A stretch of DNA of 64,000 nucleotides from Euzebya sp. (GTDB taxonomy: Bacteria; Actinomycetota; Nitriliruptoria; Euzebyales; Euzebyaceae). Position 1 is the stretch's first letter. Each line of letters starts with the position of its first letter. Location of the stretch: assembly GCF_964222135.1 (NCBI RefSeq), contig NZ_CAXQBR010000003.1, forward strand, positions 182,687-246,686, in the 5' to 3' direction. Below the pieces are notes generated by a model. The model saw only the letters and a program-made list of their open reading frames with translations, was not told the origin of the DNA and did no database searches. Made by a program: the position numbers and the translations under genes. Positions 27,840 through 36,896 of this stretch are shown here, in pieces.

Positions 27840-28454
27840 TCAGCTGCTCCGGCTGAGGCGCACGAGCGCCCGGCGCGTCGCTGCGCCGTGCATCTCGAGC
27901 CCGGTCGCGAGCGCGAGCAGCAGGCCGGCGGTGGTGAGGGCGTCGCCGGCGGCGTGGTGGGCTCGGGACACCGGCAGCCCGTGGCGGGCGGCGACCGCGC
28001 TCAGGCGGAGATCGGTCGACGGCGGTCGGCCATCCAGGCGGTCCAGCGCCCGGGCGAGGCCCATCGTGTCGATCACGTCGGACCGGTCCACCGCCACGTC
28101 GCAGCGCCGCAGCATGCCGAGCTCGAGCGACGCGCCGTGCGCGACGAGCAGGTGGCCGTCGAGGGCCTCGCGCAGCGCCGCGCCCACCGCGCGGGCACCG
28201 TCGGCGCCCACCAGGTCCTCCGGGACGAGCCCGTGCACCGCGATCGAGGCGGTGGGAACCGGACCGGCCGGGTCGATGACCTGGTAGCCGGCGGCGCCGA
28301 GGACCGCCTGCCCCCCGCGGACCGGCACCCAGCCGACCGAGAGGGGCCGGTCGCGCCGCGGGTCCAGTCCCGTGGTCTCGAAGTCGACGACCAGCAGATC
28401 GAGATCCCGCCAGCCCCGGTCGTCGTCGGGGTCACGTCGCCACCAGCGTCGCAC
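27840..28454 (-). CDS. DnaQ-like 3'-5' exonuclease (DEDDh)
   Basis: A 204-residue DEDDh exonuclease. Exo I is VVDFETTGLD, Exo II the SIAVHGLVPEDL to LVAHGASLELGML region, and Exo III HHAAGDALTTAGLLLAL. It starts 3 nt after the stop of the CBS/DUF294 gene, so the two are one transcript. DUF294-CBS proteins and DnaQ-type exonucleases are repeatedly found side by side in bacteria; the purpose of the pair is not settled. Confidence 0.88.
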   Translation of the reverse strand: MRRWWRRDPDDDRGWRDLDLLVVDFETTGLDPRRDRPLSVGWVPVRGGQAVLGAAGYQVIDPAGPVPTASIAVHGLVPEDLVGADGARAVGAALREALDGHLLVAHGASLELGMLRRCDVAVDRSDVIDTMGLARALDRLDGRPPSTDLRLSAVAARHGLPVSRAHHAAGDALTTAGLLLALATGLEMHGAATRRALVRLSRSS

Positions 28455-28457
28455 CGG

Positions 28458-30260
28458 TCACCCCGCGACCAGGCGGTGGCGGGCCTGGACGACCTCCTGG
28501 GCGGTCCTGACCCCTCGGAAGGTCTCCTTCAGCTGCGAGCGCACCAGGGGCGGGAGGGCGGAGGGATCGACCCGGTTGGAGGGGTCGAGACCGGCGGCGT
28601 GCCGCTCCAACGCCATGTCGAGGCGGATGCCGAGGGCCAGCTCGTACCCCGCCGCGAGGACGTCGCCGAGGTCCGCCGACACCTGTCCCGCCTCGACCGC
28701 GGCGGCCAACCGCTCGGCCGTCGCGATCTCGAGACCGCCGCGCGTGAGCGCGTGGAGCCGCGCCAGGTCGACGATGGGCATGAGCGCGCCGGCCTTCAGG
28801 TCGAACGTGCCGGCCTGGGTGCCGTGGCGGTCGACGGTCAACCGGCCCATGAACCCGAGCGGCGGCCGGTGCCCGATGGCCTGCCGGGCGAGCCGTCCGA
28901 GGAAGACGCCTTGGGACGCGGCCCCCCGGATCGTCGGACCGAGGAGCTCCAGGACGTCGAGGTCGCCATCGACCGTCCGGAGGTCGAAGGCGATCTCCGC
29001 CTCCATCAGGTGGTGCTCGGTGGGTCGCGCCATCAACGCGGACAGGCGCCGCCGCCAGCTGCTGACGTCGGCGTGCCACGCCGACTCGGTGGCCATGACG
29101 CCACCGCGGCAGCGTGGGAAGCCGGCGCGCTCGAGGCCGTCGGTCACCCGTTCGGCGAGGGCCCGGAACCAGGCTCGGTCGTCGTCACCGAGGCCGTCGG
29201 GCACGATCATGCCGGTGTCCTGGTCGCCGGTCAGGCCGAGCTCGCGGCGGCCGAGGCTGCCGAACGCGATCCAGCCGTAGGGGGCCGGCGGTGGGCCGAG
29301 CTCCGCGCTCGCGAGGTCGATCAGCTTGGCGGTGCAGCGGTCGGCGAGGCCGCTGAGCACCTCGGCCACCTGCGCCGGTGTGGTGCCGGCGGCGCGGAGG
29401 GCGCGGACCGCGTCGTGCACCGCCCCCATGGCGGCAGCGCACCCCTCCACCGTCGTGGCCCGGTCGAGCTGCTTGCGGAGGTGCAGGGGGCTGTGCAGGC
29501 GGGTCTGCAGGACGTCGCTCGACGTGACCATCCCGACCAGGCCGTCGCCGTCGGCGACGGGGAGGTGGTGGATCCCGGCGGTCAGCATCTCGACCAGCGC
29601 GTCGAAGAGGGGGGTGCGGGGGGTGGTCGTCCGCACCGGGGACGTGGCGATGGAGCTGACCGGGTCGTCGGGTGAGCGCCCGGAGGCCACCAGCGCGCGG
29701 AGGTCCCGGTCGGTGACGATCCCGACCCAGGATCCGCCGGCGACGACCACCGAGGAGATGCGACGCGACGTCATCAGGGTGGCGGCGGCCCGGCAGGTGT
29801 CGTCCGGTCCGACCGTCGCGACGTCGCGGCTCATCATCGCGGCGACCGGCGTGGTCTGCAGGTCGATCCGCGGCGTGCCGGGGGCGGTGGCGGCCCGCAG
29901 GTCGGCCGGCGGGTTCGACCAGGCGTGCACCGCGGCGTCCGCGGGCAACCGCAGCAGGAGGGTGGCCTGCACGGCGGTCAGCGCCTCGCCCTCAGTGGGG
30001 CGGTGGTACTCGCCCGCGGCCACCAGGTCGACGGCCAGGCCCGCGTCGTCGCGGACCAGCAGCCCGCCGCGCTGGACGACGACCGGCCCGGTCACGTCGT
30101 CGACCGCCTGGTCCGCCGCGGCGTAGGACAGCGCCGACCCCCGCACCAGGGTGACGAGCTCCCGTCGCGGCACCCCGGCGAAGGCGGGGCAGTCCACCAG
30201 CAGGTCGACGAGGTCCTCGACGACCTCGTCGGGCGCACCGGCCTGCGGTACGGCGTCCAT
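28458..30260 (-). CDS. CBS-domain DUF294 nucleotidyltransferase-like protein
   Basis: A 600-residue cytoplasmic protein with start ATG 30260 (MDAVPQAGAPDEVVEDL). Domain order: a degenerate cyclic-nucleotide-binding-like region (about 20-125), a CBS pair (MSRDVATVGPDDTCRAAATL and VRTTTPRTPLFDALVEMLT, about 140-255), the DUF294 nucleotidyltransferase core (FGSLGRRELGLTGDQDTGMI, near 350) and the DUF294 C-terminal domain. The GS...DxD pattern suggests nucleotide chemistry; adenylate binding by the CBS pair is likely. Coupled to the exonuclease gene and divergent from the hemerythrin gene. Confidence 0.87.
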   Translation of the reverse strand: MDAVPQAGAPDEVVEDLVDLLVDCPAFAGVPRRELVTLVRGSALSYAAADQAVDDVTGPVVVQRGGLLVRDDAGLAVDLVAAGEYHRPTEGEALTAVQATLLLRLPADAAVHAWSNPPADLRAATAPGTPRIDLQTTPVAAMMSRDVATVGPDDTCRAAATLMTSRRISSVVVAGGSWVGIVTDRDLRALVASGRSPDDPVSSIATSPVRTTTPRTPLFDALVEMLTAGIHHLPVADGDGLVGMVTSSDVLQTRLHSPLHLRKQLDRATTVEGCAAAMGAVHDAVRALRAAGTTPAQVAEVLSGLADRCTAKLIDLASAELGPPPAPYGWIAFGSLGRRELGLTGDQDTGMIVPDGLGDDDRAWFRALAERVTDGLERAGFPRCRGGVMATESAWHADVSSWRRRLSALMARPTEHHLMEAEIAFDLRTVDGDLDVLELLGPTIRGAASQGVFLGRLARQAIGHRPPLGFMGRLTVDRHGTQAGTFDLKAGALMPIVDLARLHALTRGGLEIATAERLAAAVEAGQVSADLGDVLAAGYELALGIRLDMALERHAAGLDPSNRVDPSALPPLVRSQLKETFRGVRTAQEVVQARHRLVAG

Positions 30261-30380
30261 CTCGACGCGGAGTATCGCGGAATCGACCGTCCCGTCGCGG
30301 TCCCGCGGGTCCGGCCGTCGGGTAGGGCGGTGGGGGACCGCCGCCGGCGGTCCGGAGACGAGACCCACCGAGGAGACCCC

Positions 30381-30962
30381 ATGACCGCCGACGAGGACCT
30401 GCAGACGGCCCGCTCCCGCCCCGACGACGTCCTGGCCGCCGTCCTCGAGGACCACGCCGAGATCAAGAGGCGGTTCGCACGGGTGGGATCCGCCAGCGGT
30501 GACGCGCGGGCCCAGGCGTTCCGCGACCTCGTGCACCTGCTGATCGTCCACGAGACGGCCGAGCAGGAGGTCCTCCGACCCCTCACCCGCCAGGCCGACG
30601 GCGGTGACGACGTGGTCTCGGACCGGCTGGAGGAGGAGAAGGCCAGCGAGATCGCGCTCGACCGGATGATGTCGATGGACGTCGACTCCGACGAGTTCGC
30701 GACCGCGCTGGCCCAGCTCGAAGCCGAGGTCATCGACCACGCCCAGCACGAGGAGTCCGACGAGTTCCCCTTGATCGAGCAGGCGGTGGACGCCGACACG
30801 CTGAAGAGCCTCGCGGGGGTCTTCCGCGCTGCGGAGCGCGTCGCACCGACGCGCCCGCACCCGACCAGCCCGACGTCCGCGATCGGCAACCTGGCGGTCG
30901 GCCCGTTCGCCGCGATCGCCGACCGGGCGCGCGATGCGATGGCGAGGGTGCGCGGCTCCTAG
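30381..30962 (+). CDS. Hemerythrin HHE domain protein
   Basis: A 193-residue HHE protein. The iron ligands are visible as LEDHAEIKRRFAR, LLIVHETAEQEVLRPL and VIDHAQHEESDEFPLI, giving a di-iron hemerythrin-like site. The C-terminal 50 residues are Pro/Ala-rich and unlike the domain. Such proteins sense or buffer oxygen, NO or iron. The ATG at 30381 has GAGGAGA 8 nt upstream. The stop overlaps that of the convergent hydrolase gene (CTAG). Context with USP and DevR-like genes suggests a hypoxia or redox-stress role. Confidence 0.9.
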   Translation: MTADEDLQTARSRPDDVLAAVLEDHAEIKRRFARVGSASGDARAQAFRDLVHLLIVHETAEQEVLRPLTRQADGGDDVVSDRLEEEKASEIALDRMMSMDVDSDEFATALAQLEAEVIDHAQHEESDEFPLIEQAVDADTLKSLAGVFRAAERVAPTRPHPTSPTSAIGNLAVGPFAAIADRARDAMARVRGS

Positions 30963-32215
30963 GGGCGGGACGCCGACGGCGTCACCAGAGCCGCGTCCAG
31001 GAAGCCGATGACCGTGCGCTCCCACCCATCGGGGTCGACCTGCAGCGCCGCGATGTGGCCGGCGGCGGGGACCGTCCACACCTCGACGTCGCCTGGCGCG
31101 AGGTCGTGGAGGTGGCGCGCGGTCAGCACCTCCGGCTCCGGTGCCCCGGCGATGACCAGCACCGACCGGCCGTCGAGGGCGGCGATCGCATCAGCCAGCG
31201 GCGTCGGCGAGGATGCGCGGGTCAGCAGGTCCGCGGTCCCGAACGTGACGGCCGACACGATGCGGTCCACGAGCGCCTGCGGGCCGACGAAGCCGAGGTG
31301 CCGGCGGTCGGCCGCGGTCCGCCCGGTCGCACCCTCGGCCACGACCGCGCGGAGGCCCGGCACCGCGGGCAGCGCGCCGATGAGCTCCTCACCGCCCATC
31401 GAGAGGCCGACGCCGGCGATCCGGTCTGCGTCGACGTCCGGCTGACCGACCAGCCACGCCACCCCGGCCGCGACGTCGTCGTCGCCGTGCCACCCGAGGT
31501 CCATGGCGGTGCCGCCGCTCTCGCCGTGGCCGCGGGCGTCCATCGCCAGGACGCCGTACCCGTGGTCCGCCAGCACGGCCGCGTGGCGCGTGGTGGAGGC
31601 CTTCGAGCTGGCCGACCCCGACCCGTGCCGGAGCAGCACCGCCGCGCCGTCGCGCGAGGGGGTGTACCAGGCGACCAGGTCGACCCCGTCGCCGGCGGGC
31701 ACCACGACGCGCTGCGCGCCAGCGGGTGGGGTCGTCTCGACGTGCGCGATCGGGACGTGGGTGGCGTACAGCGCCACCGGCACCGAGGGGCCGAGGACCT
31801 GCAGGACCACGAGGGCGATGGGCACCGCCCACAGCCGCCGCCACCCGCGGACCGCCCGTACGGCCGTGACCGCGCCCGCCACCAGCAGGACCAGACCGCA
31901 GACCAGGGCGGCGACGCCGAGGACCGCCGCCGGGGAGGGGCCGACGGCGGCGAGGTGGACCGGACCCACGCCGGCTCCGGCGAGGGTGCCGACCAGCCCG
32001 CTCAGCACCATGCCGACCCCGCGCCGTCCGGCCCGGTCGCTGCGCCGGAGCGCCGCGGCCACGGCGAGGGGGGCCAGCACCACCACGGCGACCACGACCC
32101 GGCCGGCCGCGTCCAGGTCGGCGGTGAGCGCCACCACGACGAGGTGGAGGGCGATGACGACCTCGGCCGCGGTCGCCAGGTGCGCACGGTCGGTCGGGGG
32201 TGGGCCCGTGGTCAC
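30959..32215 (-). CDS. Membrane-anchored alpha/beta hydrolase
   Basis: A 418-residue protein with start at GTG 32215, which overlaps the stop of the USP gene (GTGA). The N-terminal 150 residues have five or so membrane helices (AAEVVIALHLVVVALTADL, VLAPLAVAAAL, ALVCGLVLLVAGAVTAV and others). The C-terminal hydrolase domain has RHGSGSASSKAS, LAMDARGHGESGG, the nucleophile elbow GLSMGG and a late His in VPAAGHIAAL. Substrate unknown; the active site probably faces the outside. Translational coupling links it to the stress protein. Confidence 0.82.
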   Translation of the reverse strand: MTTGPPPTDRAHLATAAEVVIALHLVVVALTADLDAAGRVVVAVVVLAPLAVAAALRRSDRAGRRGVGMVLSGLVGTLAGAGVGPVHLAAVGPSPAAVLGVAALVCGLVLLVAGAVTAVRAVRGWRRLWAVPIALVVLQVLGPSVPVALYATHVPIAHVETTPPAGAQRVVVPAGDGVDLVAWYTPSRDGAAVLLRHGSGSASSKASTTRHAAVLADHGYGVLAMDARGHGESGGTAMDLGWHGDDDVAAGVAWLVGQPDVDADRIAGVGLSMGGEELIGALPAVPGLRAVVAEGATGRTAADRRHLGFVGPQALVDRIVSAVTFGTADLLTRASSPTPLADAIAALDGRSVLVIAGAPEPEVLTARHLHDLAPGDVEVWTVPAAGHIAALQVDPDGWERTVIGFLDAALVTPSASRP

Positions 32216-33135
32216 CGCGGGGGCACAGGTCCCCGCACGACGACGACCGGTGCGGCGGCCGCGCGCACCACGCCGAGCGCGACGCTCCCGACCGCCAGGC
32301 GCCGCAGGTCGCTCCGCCCGTGGGTGCCCATGACGATCAGCGGGGCCGGGCGGTCCTCGGCGAACGCCGCGATCGCCGCTGCGGGATGCCGGTCGTGCAG
32401 GACGTCGTGGTCGACCGGACGGGCGATCCGCGCGGCCACCCGGGAGAGGTACGTGCTCTCGAGGATGTCCGGGTCGGGCAGTGCGAGCCCGGGGTCGAGG
32501 ACGTGCACGAGGTGCAGCGGGACGTCGAGGGTCTGGGCGAGCTCGACCGCTGCGTCGACCGCGGCGTCGGCGGGGGCCGAGCCGTCCACGGCCACCACGA
32601 GCGACCGGTAGCGACCTGCCGGCTGGGCAGCTCGCGGTCCCACCAGGGCAACCGGGATGGGCGAGCGGCGGACGACGGCCTCGCTGGTGCTGCCGAGGAC
32701 CACCGCCGACACCGGGCCGCGCGACCGGGTGTCCATGCACAGCAGGGACGCCCCGACCTCGTCGAGGTGGGCGACCAGCTCGGTGGCGACGTCACCCTGG
32801 GGCAGGACGACCGGGTGGGCGTCGGGTGCGCCCTCTCGCCGGGTGTCGTGGGTCCGGGCCGTGAGGTACGCCTCGGTGACCGAGCGCCCCAGGCCGAGCG
32901 GCGGCACCGCGACGACCTCGAGGGACATGCCCGCCTGGGCGGCGAGCACCGCCGCGACGCGGAGCGCCCGTCCGGCCCCCCGCTCGGGGTCGACGGCCAG
33001 GGTCATCGTCCCCCTCGGCCCCGGATCGGGATCTCGTCGCGGCGCGTGGTCGCGGTCGCGGTGGTCCTGCAGCTCGTCGGTCGTCCTGAACCACAAGCCG
33101 CAGGTCGGGCACTCCCTCAGGACGGTCGTGGCCAT
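32212..33135 (-). CDS. Tandem universal stress protein with N-terminal C2H2-like zinc finger
   Basis: A 307-residue protein. It opens with CPTCGLWFRTTDELQDHRDRDH, a C-x2-C-x12-H-x4-H zinc-finger spacing, and two USP domains follow. The first (about 42-165) is partly degenerate; the second ends with VMGTHGRSDLRRLAVGS, the G-x2-G-x9-G(S/T) ATP-binding signature. A C2H2 finger on a tandem USP is unusual. ATP binding and a stress or dormancy role come from the family; the finger hints at DNA, RNA or protein docking. Coupled to the downstream membrane hydrolase gene. Confidence 0.85.
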   Translation of the reverse strand: MATTVLRECPTCGLWFRTTDELQDHRDRDHAPRRDPDPGPRGTMTLAVDPERGAGRALRVAAVLAAQAGMSLEVVAVPPLGLGRSVTEAYLTARTHDTRREGAPDAHPVVLPQGDVATELVAHLDEVGASLLCMDTRSRGPVSAVVLGSTSEAVVRRSPIPVALVGPRAAQPAGRYRSLVVAVDGSAPADAAVDAAVELAQTLDVPLHLVHVLDPGLALPDPDILESTYLSRVAARIARPVDHDVLHDRHPAAAIAAFAEDRPAPLIVMGTHGRSDLRRLAVGSVALGVVRAAAAPVVVVRGPVPPR

Positions 33136-33341
33136 GGGGCGATGCTCCGCCAGGCCTGCGGGTCGGGGAAGGGCCGAACGGCCCCCGCATCCGATGACCC
33201 CGGACCCTGTGCGACGGCGCCGAACCCCCCGACGATCACCCGGTCAGGCGCGGCCCCCGCGACGCCGTCCGGCCGAGGTCGTGCGCCTGTGATGAGAGGT
33301 GTGACGTTGGACGTCGCCACGTCCGCGGCACTCAGGAGCTG

Positions 33342-33680
33342 ATGGACCACCCCGACGTCGCGATGATCCTCCGCGACCGGCGGACCCGGGTGGGTCCGCG
33401 CCGCCCACGCCGTCGGCACGACCGCGCCCTGGTGGAGGACGTGGTCCGCAACGTCCTGGCCCGGCTGGAGGTGCAGCGATCACCGAGCCCTCGACGTGCG
33501 CGGCCACGACGCGCAGTGGCGACCGCTGCCGACGCCCGGCGCTGCCGGGGCGCGCGTCCTGCGCGCTCCCCGTCCACCGGGCACTCGCGGCCGCCGTCCC
33601 CGAAGTCCCCCAGCTGCCACCGGATCGGTCGACGGGAGCCACGACCTCGAGGTCGTCCGCGGTGCCCCGCCGCCCGACGG
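33342..33680 (+). pseudogene. Possible frameshifted remnant of a small protein
   Basis: In the 545-bp gap between the USP and response-regulator genes, one frame from 33342 reads DRALVEDVVRNVLARLEVQ. After about 33475 the sense-like reading moves to another frame with CAATTRSGDRCRRPALPG, which resembles short Cys-containing ATTRSG-type peptides of small bacterial proteins. This looks like one small gene with a frameshift, but I have no family match for the whole. The remainder of the gap shows nothing I can support. Confidence 0.25.
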
Positions 33681-34391
33681 TCAGTAGCGGATCGGGTCCA
33701 GGTGGGAGTCGTCCCGGTGGCGGTGGTGCGCACGGCGCTCAGCCAGTCGGCCCGCGAAGGCCGCGGCCTCCGAGCGCCGCTCCATTCCCATCTTGCCGAG
33801 GAGGTTCGACACGTAGTTCTTCACGGTCTTCTCGGCGAGGGCGAGCTCGGCACCGATCTCGCGGTTGGTCATGCCGGTCGCGAGCAGCTCGAGGATCCGA
33901 CGTTCCTGGATCGTGAGCGTGGCGAGCGAGGGCTCGCCGTGGTCGTGGTGGGCGCCGCCGCGTATGCGCTGCGCCGCTCGTGGGTCGAGCAGCGGCTCAC
34001 CCGCCGCCGCCTTCCTGATGCAGCGTGCCAGGTCGGAACCGTGCACCTGCTTGAGGACGTACCCCGCCGCCCCCGCCTGCACGGCCTGGGCGACGGCCTC
34101 GTCATCGGCGTAGGACGTCAGGATCAGGCAGGCCACCTCGGGACGTGCGGCGCGCACCTCCCGGCAGACCTCGATGCCGTCGCCGTCCGGCAGGTTGACG
34201 TCGATGACCGCGACGTCGGGCGGGGTCGTGAGCATGCGGGCGACGGCGCTGACCGCGGTGGCCGCCTCGCCGATGACCTCGAGGTCGGGGTGCAACCCGA
34301 GGTGCTGCTTCAGGCCGCTCCGGACGAGGTCGTGGTCGTCGACGATGAAGACCCGGATCGGCGCGCGGTGGGAGTGTGACGCCTTCTCCAT
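33681..34391 (-). CDS. NarL/LuxR response regulator, DevR/DosR-like
   Basis: A 236-residue two-component regulator. The receiver has VFIVDDHDLVRSGL, the phosphorylated Asp in VIDVNLPDGDG, LILTSYADDEA and the Lys in YVLKQVHGSDL. The C-terminal LuxR HTH is TIQERRILELLATGMTNREI followed by AEKTVKNYVSNLLGKMGMER. GSDLARCIRKAAAGEPLLDP is typical of the DevR/DosR subgroup, which controls hypoxia and dormancy genes such as USPs and hemerythrins, like those immediately upstream here. No cognate kinase is next to it. The start overlaps the end of the open frame of the broken TrkA gene. Confidence 0.87.
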   Translation of the reverse strand: MEKASHSHRAPIRVFIVDDHDLVRSGLKQHLGLHPDLEVIGEAATAVSAVARMLTTPPDVAVIDVNLPDGDGIEVCREVRAARPEVACLILTSYADDEAVAQAVQAGAAGYVLKQVHGSDLARCIRKAAAGEPLLDPRAAQRIRGGAHHDHGEPSLATLTIQERRILELLATGMTNREIGAELALAEKTVKNYVSNLLGKMGMERRSEAAAFAGRLAERRAHHRHRDDSHLDPIRY

Positions 34392-35610
34392 GGTCCGACC
34401 GTAGGGATCCCCTGCTCCGCGTGGACAGGGTCGGAGGTCCCGGTCCGACCCGACGACCGTCCCGGTACTCCGTGCGGGGCCACCGGGGGTGCAACGGGTC
34501 GTCCCCGGCAGGGCGTGCAGCGGTGCCAGGGCGGTGCTTCGCGCGCGATGACCTCGTCACCGGGCACCAGCACGAGGTCCGGGGTGGCGAGCAGCGGCTC
34601 GGTGCCCCGCAGGACGTAGACCAGGACGGCGTGCGCGGGGAGGTCCAGGTCCGCCACGGCCCGACCGGCCGCGGGGGCCGATCCGTGCACCCGCTCCTCC
34701 ACCAGGGCGTAGCGGCCCCTGCTCAACTTGAGCAGGGTGACCATGTCGCCGAGGCTCATCTCCTCGACGACCAGGGTCGCCATCAGCTCGGCCTGGTCGA
34801 GCGCGACGTCCACCCCCATCGCACCGACGTACATACAGGCGGTCTCCGGGTCGACGATCCGCGGGACGCCGAACTCCTCCTTCGCCAGGCAGCAGGCGAG
34901 GACGTTGACCTCTTCGACGGCGGTCACGGCCGCGACCACGTCGGCGGTCCGGATCCCGGCCGCCTCGAGGGCCAGGGGGTCCGACCCGGCACCGGCGACG
35001 GTGACTGCGGCCGGCACGGCGGCGCGCACGCGGTCGAGCACGCGGGGTCGGTCATCGAGCACCGTGACGGCGTGACCTGGTCGACCAGCCGTCCCGCCAG
35101 CCAGGTGCCCGTCCGACCGGCTCTCGGATCCCGCCCGTCGACAGGTGCGGATGGCCTCGGCGACCTCGTCGTTCGGGGGGTCGAGGAGGGCGACCAGCCC
35201 GAGCAGGGTCAGGTCCCGCTCGAGGACGTCCGGGTCGGGGCTGTCCGGGACCTCATCGAGATCGGCCACCGCCACGGCGAGGACGCGGAGGGCATCCCGG
35301 CTGTTCGCGTCGTTGGCCGCCTCCGCGGCGCGGCGCACGTCGTCGGAGAGCGGCATGACACGACCGCTCACCCGGACTGACGTGCAGCGGCCGAGGAGCT
35401 CCCGCGGCGCGCCCTTGCACCACAGGCGCGGGTGGCCATCGTCGGAGTGGATCGTGGTCATCCGCTTGCGGCTGCTGTCGAAGGGGACCTTGGCGACGCG
35501 CGGCGCGGCCGCCTCGGCGGCCTCGAGGTCGATGCCGACCTTCGCCGCGGCGACCTTCAGCGCGCCTCCATCGGGTCGCCCAGGACGCGCCAGCGCGGGT
35601 CCTCGCCGGC
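34310..35610 (-). pseudogene. Fused remnants of a P-type cation ATPase and a TrkA potassium-channel regulator
   Basis: Reading leftward, 35610-35563 encodes GEDPRWRVLGDPMEA, then a one-base deletion shifts the frame, and KVAAAKVGIDLEAA through PFDSSRKRMTT and WCKGAPRELLGRC to LGLVALLDPPNDEVAEAIRT follows. This is the N-domain and part of the P-domain of a PacL-like cation ATPase. At about 35128 it joins, in frame, a TrkA sequence lacking the first strand of the NAD-binding fold (GHAVTVLDDRPRVLDRV...) and running through TrkA_C (LVPGDEVIARE, about 34535). The frame then runs 70 codons past the natural end into the response-regulator gene. The ATPase catalytic Asp and membrane helices are absent, so the product cannot be a pump. 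Confidence 0.78.
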
Positions 35611-36028
35611 GGGTGGCCGCAGCCGCCGCGGTTCTTCATCTCCCAGGTCGTGGACATCACCGCGCGGAAGGAGGGGCGGTCAACGACACCTACGGGCACG
35701 CCACGGGCGAGGCGCTGCTCGCCGAGGTCGCCGACGCGCTCACGACGGTCGTCCGCGACGTGGACCGCTGCGCGCGGATGGGTGGCGACGAGTTCGTCGT
35801 GCTCCTGCCGCGCACCCGGCTGGTCGACGCCGAGCCGATCGCGTCGCGCATCCTCGAGGTGGTCGCGCGACGGCCCAAGCGATCGCACCCGATGTCGCGC
35901 TCACCGCCAGCGTCGGCATCGCGCCGTTGCCCGTCGATGGCTCGGTCGACGCCTGGATGGCGGCGGCGGACGCGGCGCTGTACGCCGCGAAGCGCCCCGG
36001 CGGGCACCGACTCGTCGGCCCGTCCTGA
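35610..36028 (+). pseudogene. Broken PAS-GGDEF diguanylate cyclase
   Basis: Three pieces in three frames. FFISQVVDITARKE (35632-35673) is the end of a PAS domain. VNDTYGHATGEALLAEVADA to RMGGDEFVVLLPRTRLVDA (35679 to about 35870) is the middle of a GGDEF domain with the signature intact. APDVALTASVGIAPLPVDGS to ALYAAKRPGG (about 35880-36028) is its end. The first 30 residues of GGDEF are missing, so there is one deletion plus two frameshifts. No start is present; PAS begins abruptly beside the ATPase remnant on the other strand. It once would have made cyclic di-GMP. Confidence 0.78.
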
Positions 36029-36049
36029 CGACGCAGGCGACCTCCTCGG

Positions 36050-36783
36050 ACCCGTTTGACGATCCTGCGCCGCCCGCAGGTGCTCGGCGTCGCCCTGCTC
36101 CAAGCGCTGATGTTCCTGGTGATGTTCCGCTACGTCATCGGCGGCGCCGTCGACCTCCCCGACGTGGCGTACGTCAGCTACGTGGTCCCCGGCCTGGTCG
36201 TCGCCGGCCTGCTGTTCACGGGCGGAGGCAGCGCGGTCGCGGTGGCCGAGGAGGCAGCCGGCGGCCTCTACGACCGGCTCCGCTCCCTGCCGGCACCCGA
36301 CCACGCGGTGCTCGCCGGCCGGGTCGTGGCCGACGCCGCCCTCATGGTCGCCGTCGGCGCCGCCACCTTCCTGTTCGGCGCCGCCGTCGGCTTCAGGGTG
36401 GACGGCGGCGTCGCCGGGCTGGCGGGGGCGCTTGCCCTGCTCGCGGTCTGCAGCCTGGCGTCGCGTGGGTGTTCGTGTGGGTGGGGTTGGTGGCGAGGGG
36501 TGCGCAGGCCGCCCAGGGACTGGGTCTCCTCGCGGTGCCCCTCGCGTTCCTCTCGAGCGCCTTCGTCCCCGTCGACACGCTTCCTGCCGTCCTGCGCACC
36601 ATCGCCGAGGTCCAACCGCTCACCATGTGGATCGACGCCACCAGGGGACTGCTGCTGGGCGACGCGATCACCGCGACGCTCGAGCACGGCCTCGGCGTCT
36701 CCGTGGTCGGCTCGCTCGTCTGGGCACTCGTCCTGGTCGCGGTCGCCGCGCCGTCGGCCGTGCGCGCCTACCGCCGGGACTGA
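36050..36783 (+). pseudogene. Frameshifted ABC-2 type permease (DrrB-like)
   Basis: The frame from 36056 reads LRRPQVLGVALLQALMFLVM, then YVIGGAVDLP and several membrane helices to ALLAVCSLA. Near 36460 a one-base loss shifts the frame, and the protein resumes as VAWVFVWVGLVARGAQAAQG to FVPVDTLPAVLRTIAEVQPL and RGLLLGDAITATL. Together these match a daunorubicin-type ABC-2 permease missing about 30 N-terminal residues. No ATPase partner is adjacent. A sequencing error could mimic the frameshift, but the missing N-terminus and the neighbouring pseudogenes argue for true decay. Confidence 0.72.
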
Positions 36784-36896
36784 CTGCACGCGGCCGCGGC
36801 GACGGTCGGTCCGGGACCGCCGTACCGTGGTGGTGTGCGGGCGCCGGCGTCGCGGTGGCGACGGTCAGGCGCCTGCCTCGACCGTGGAGGCAGCCC

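Noticed and set aside
31055..32611. 518-codon rightward frame opposite the membrane hydrolase and USP genes
   Set aside because: Its translation is Arg/Gly-rich noise, whereas the minus strand has clear hydrolase and USP motifs.
33342..34379. Long rightward frame over the response-regulator gene
   Set aside because: Most of it is antisense to the DevR-like gene. Only the first part may hold a small remnant, listed separately at low confidence.
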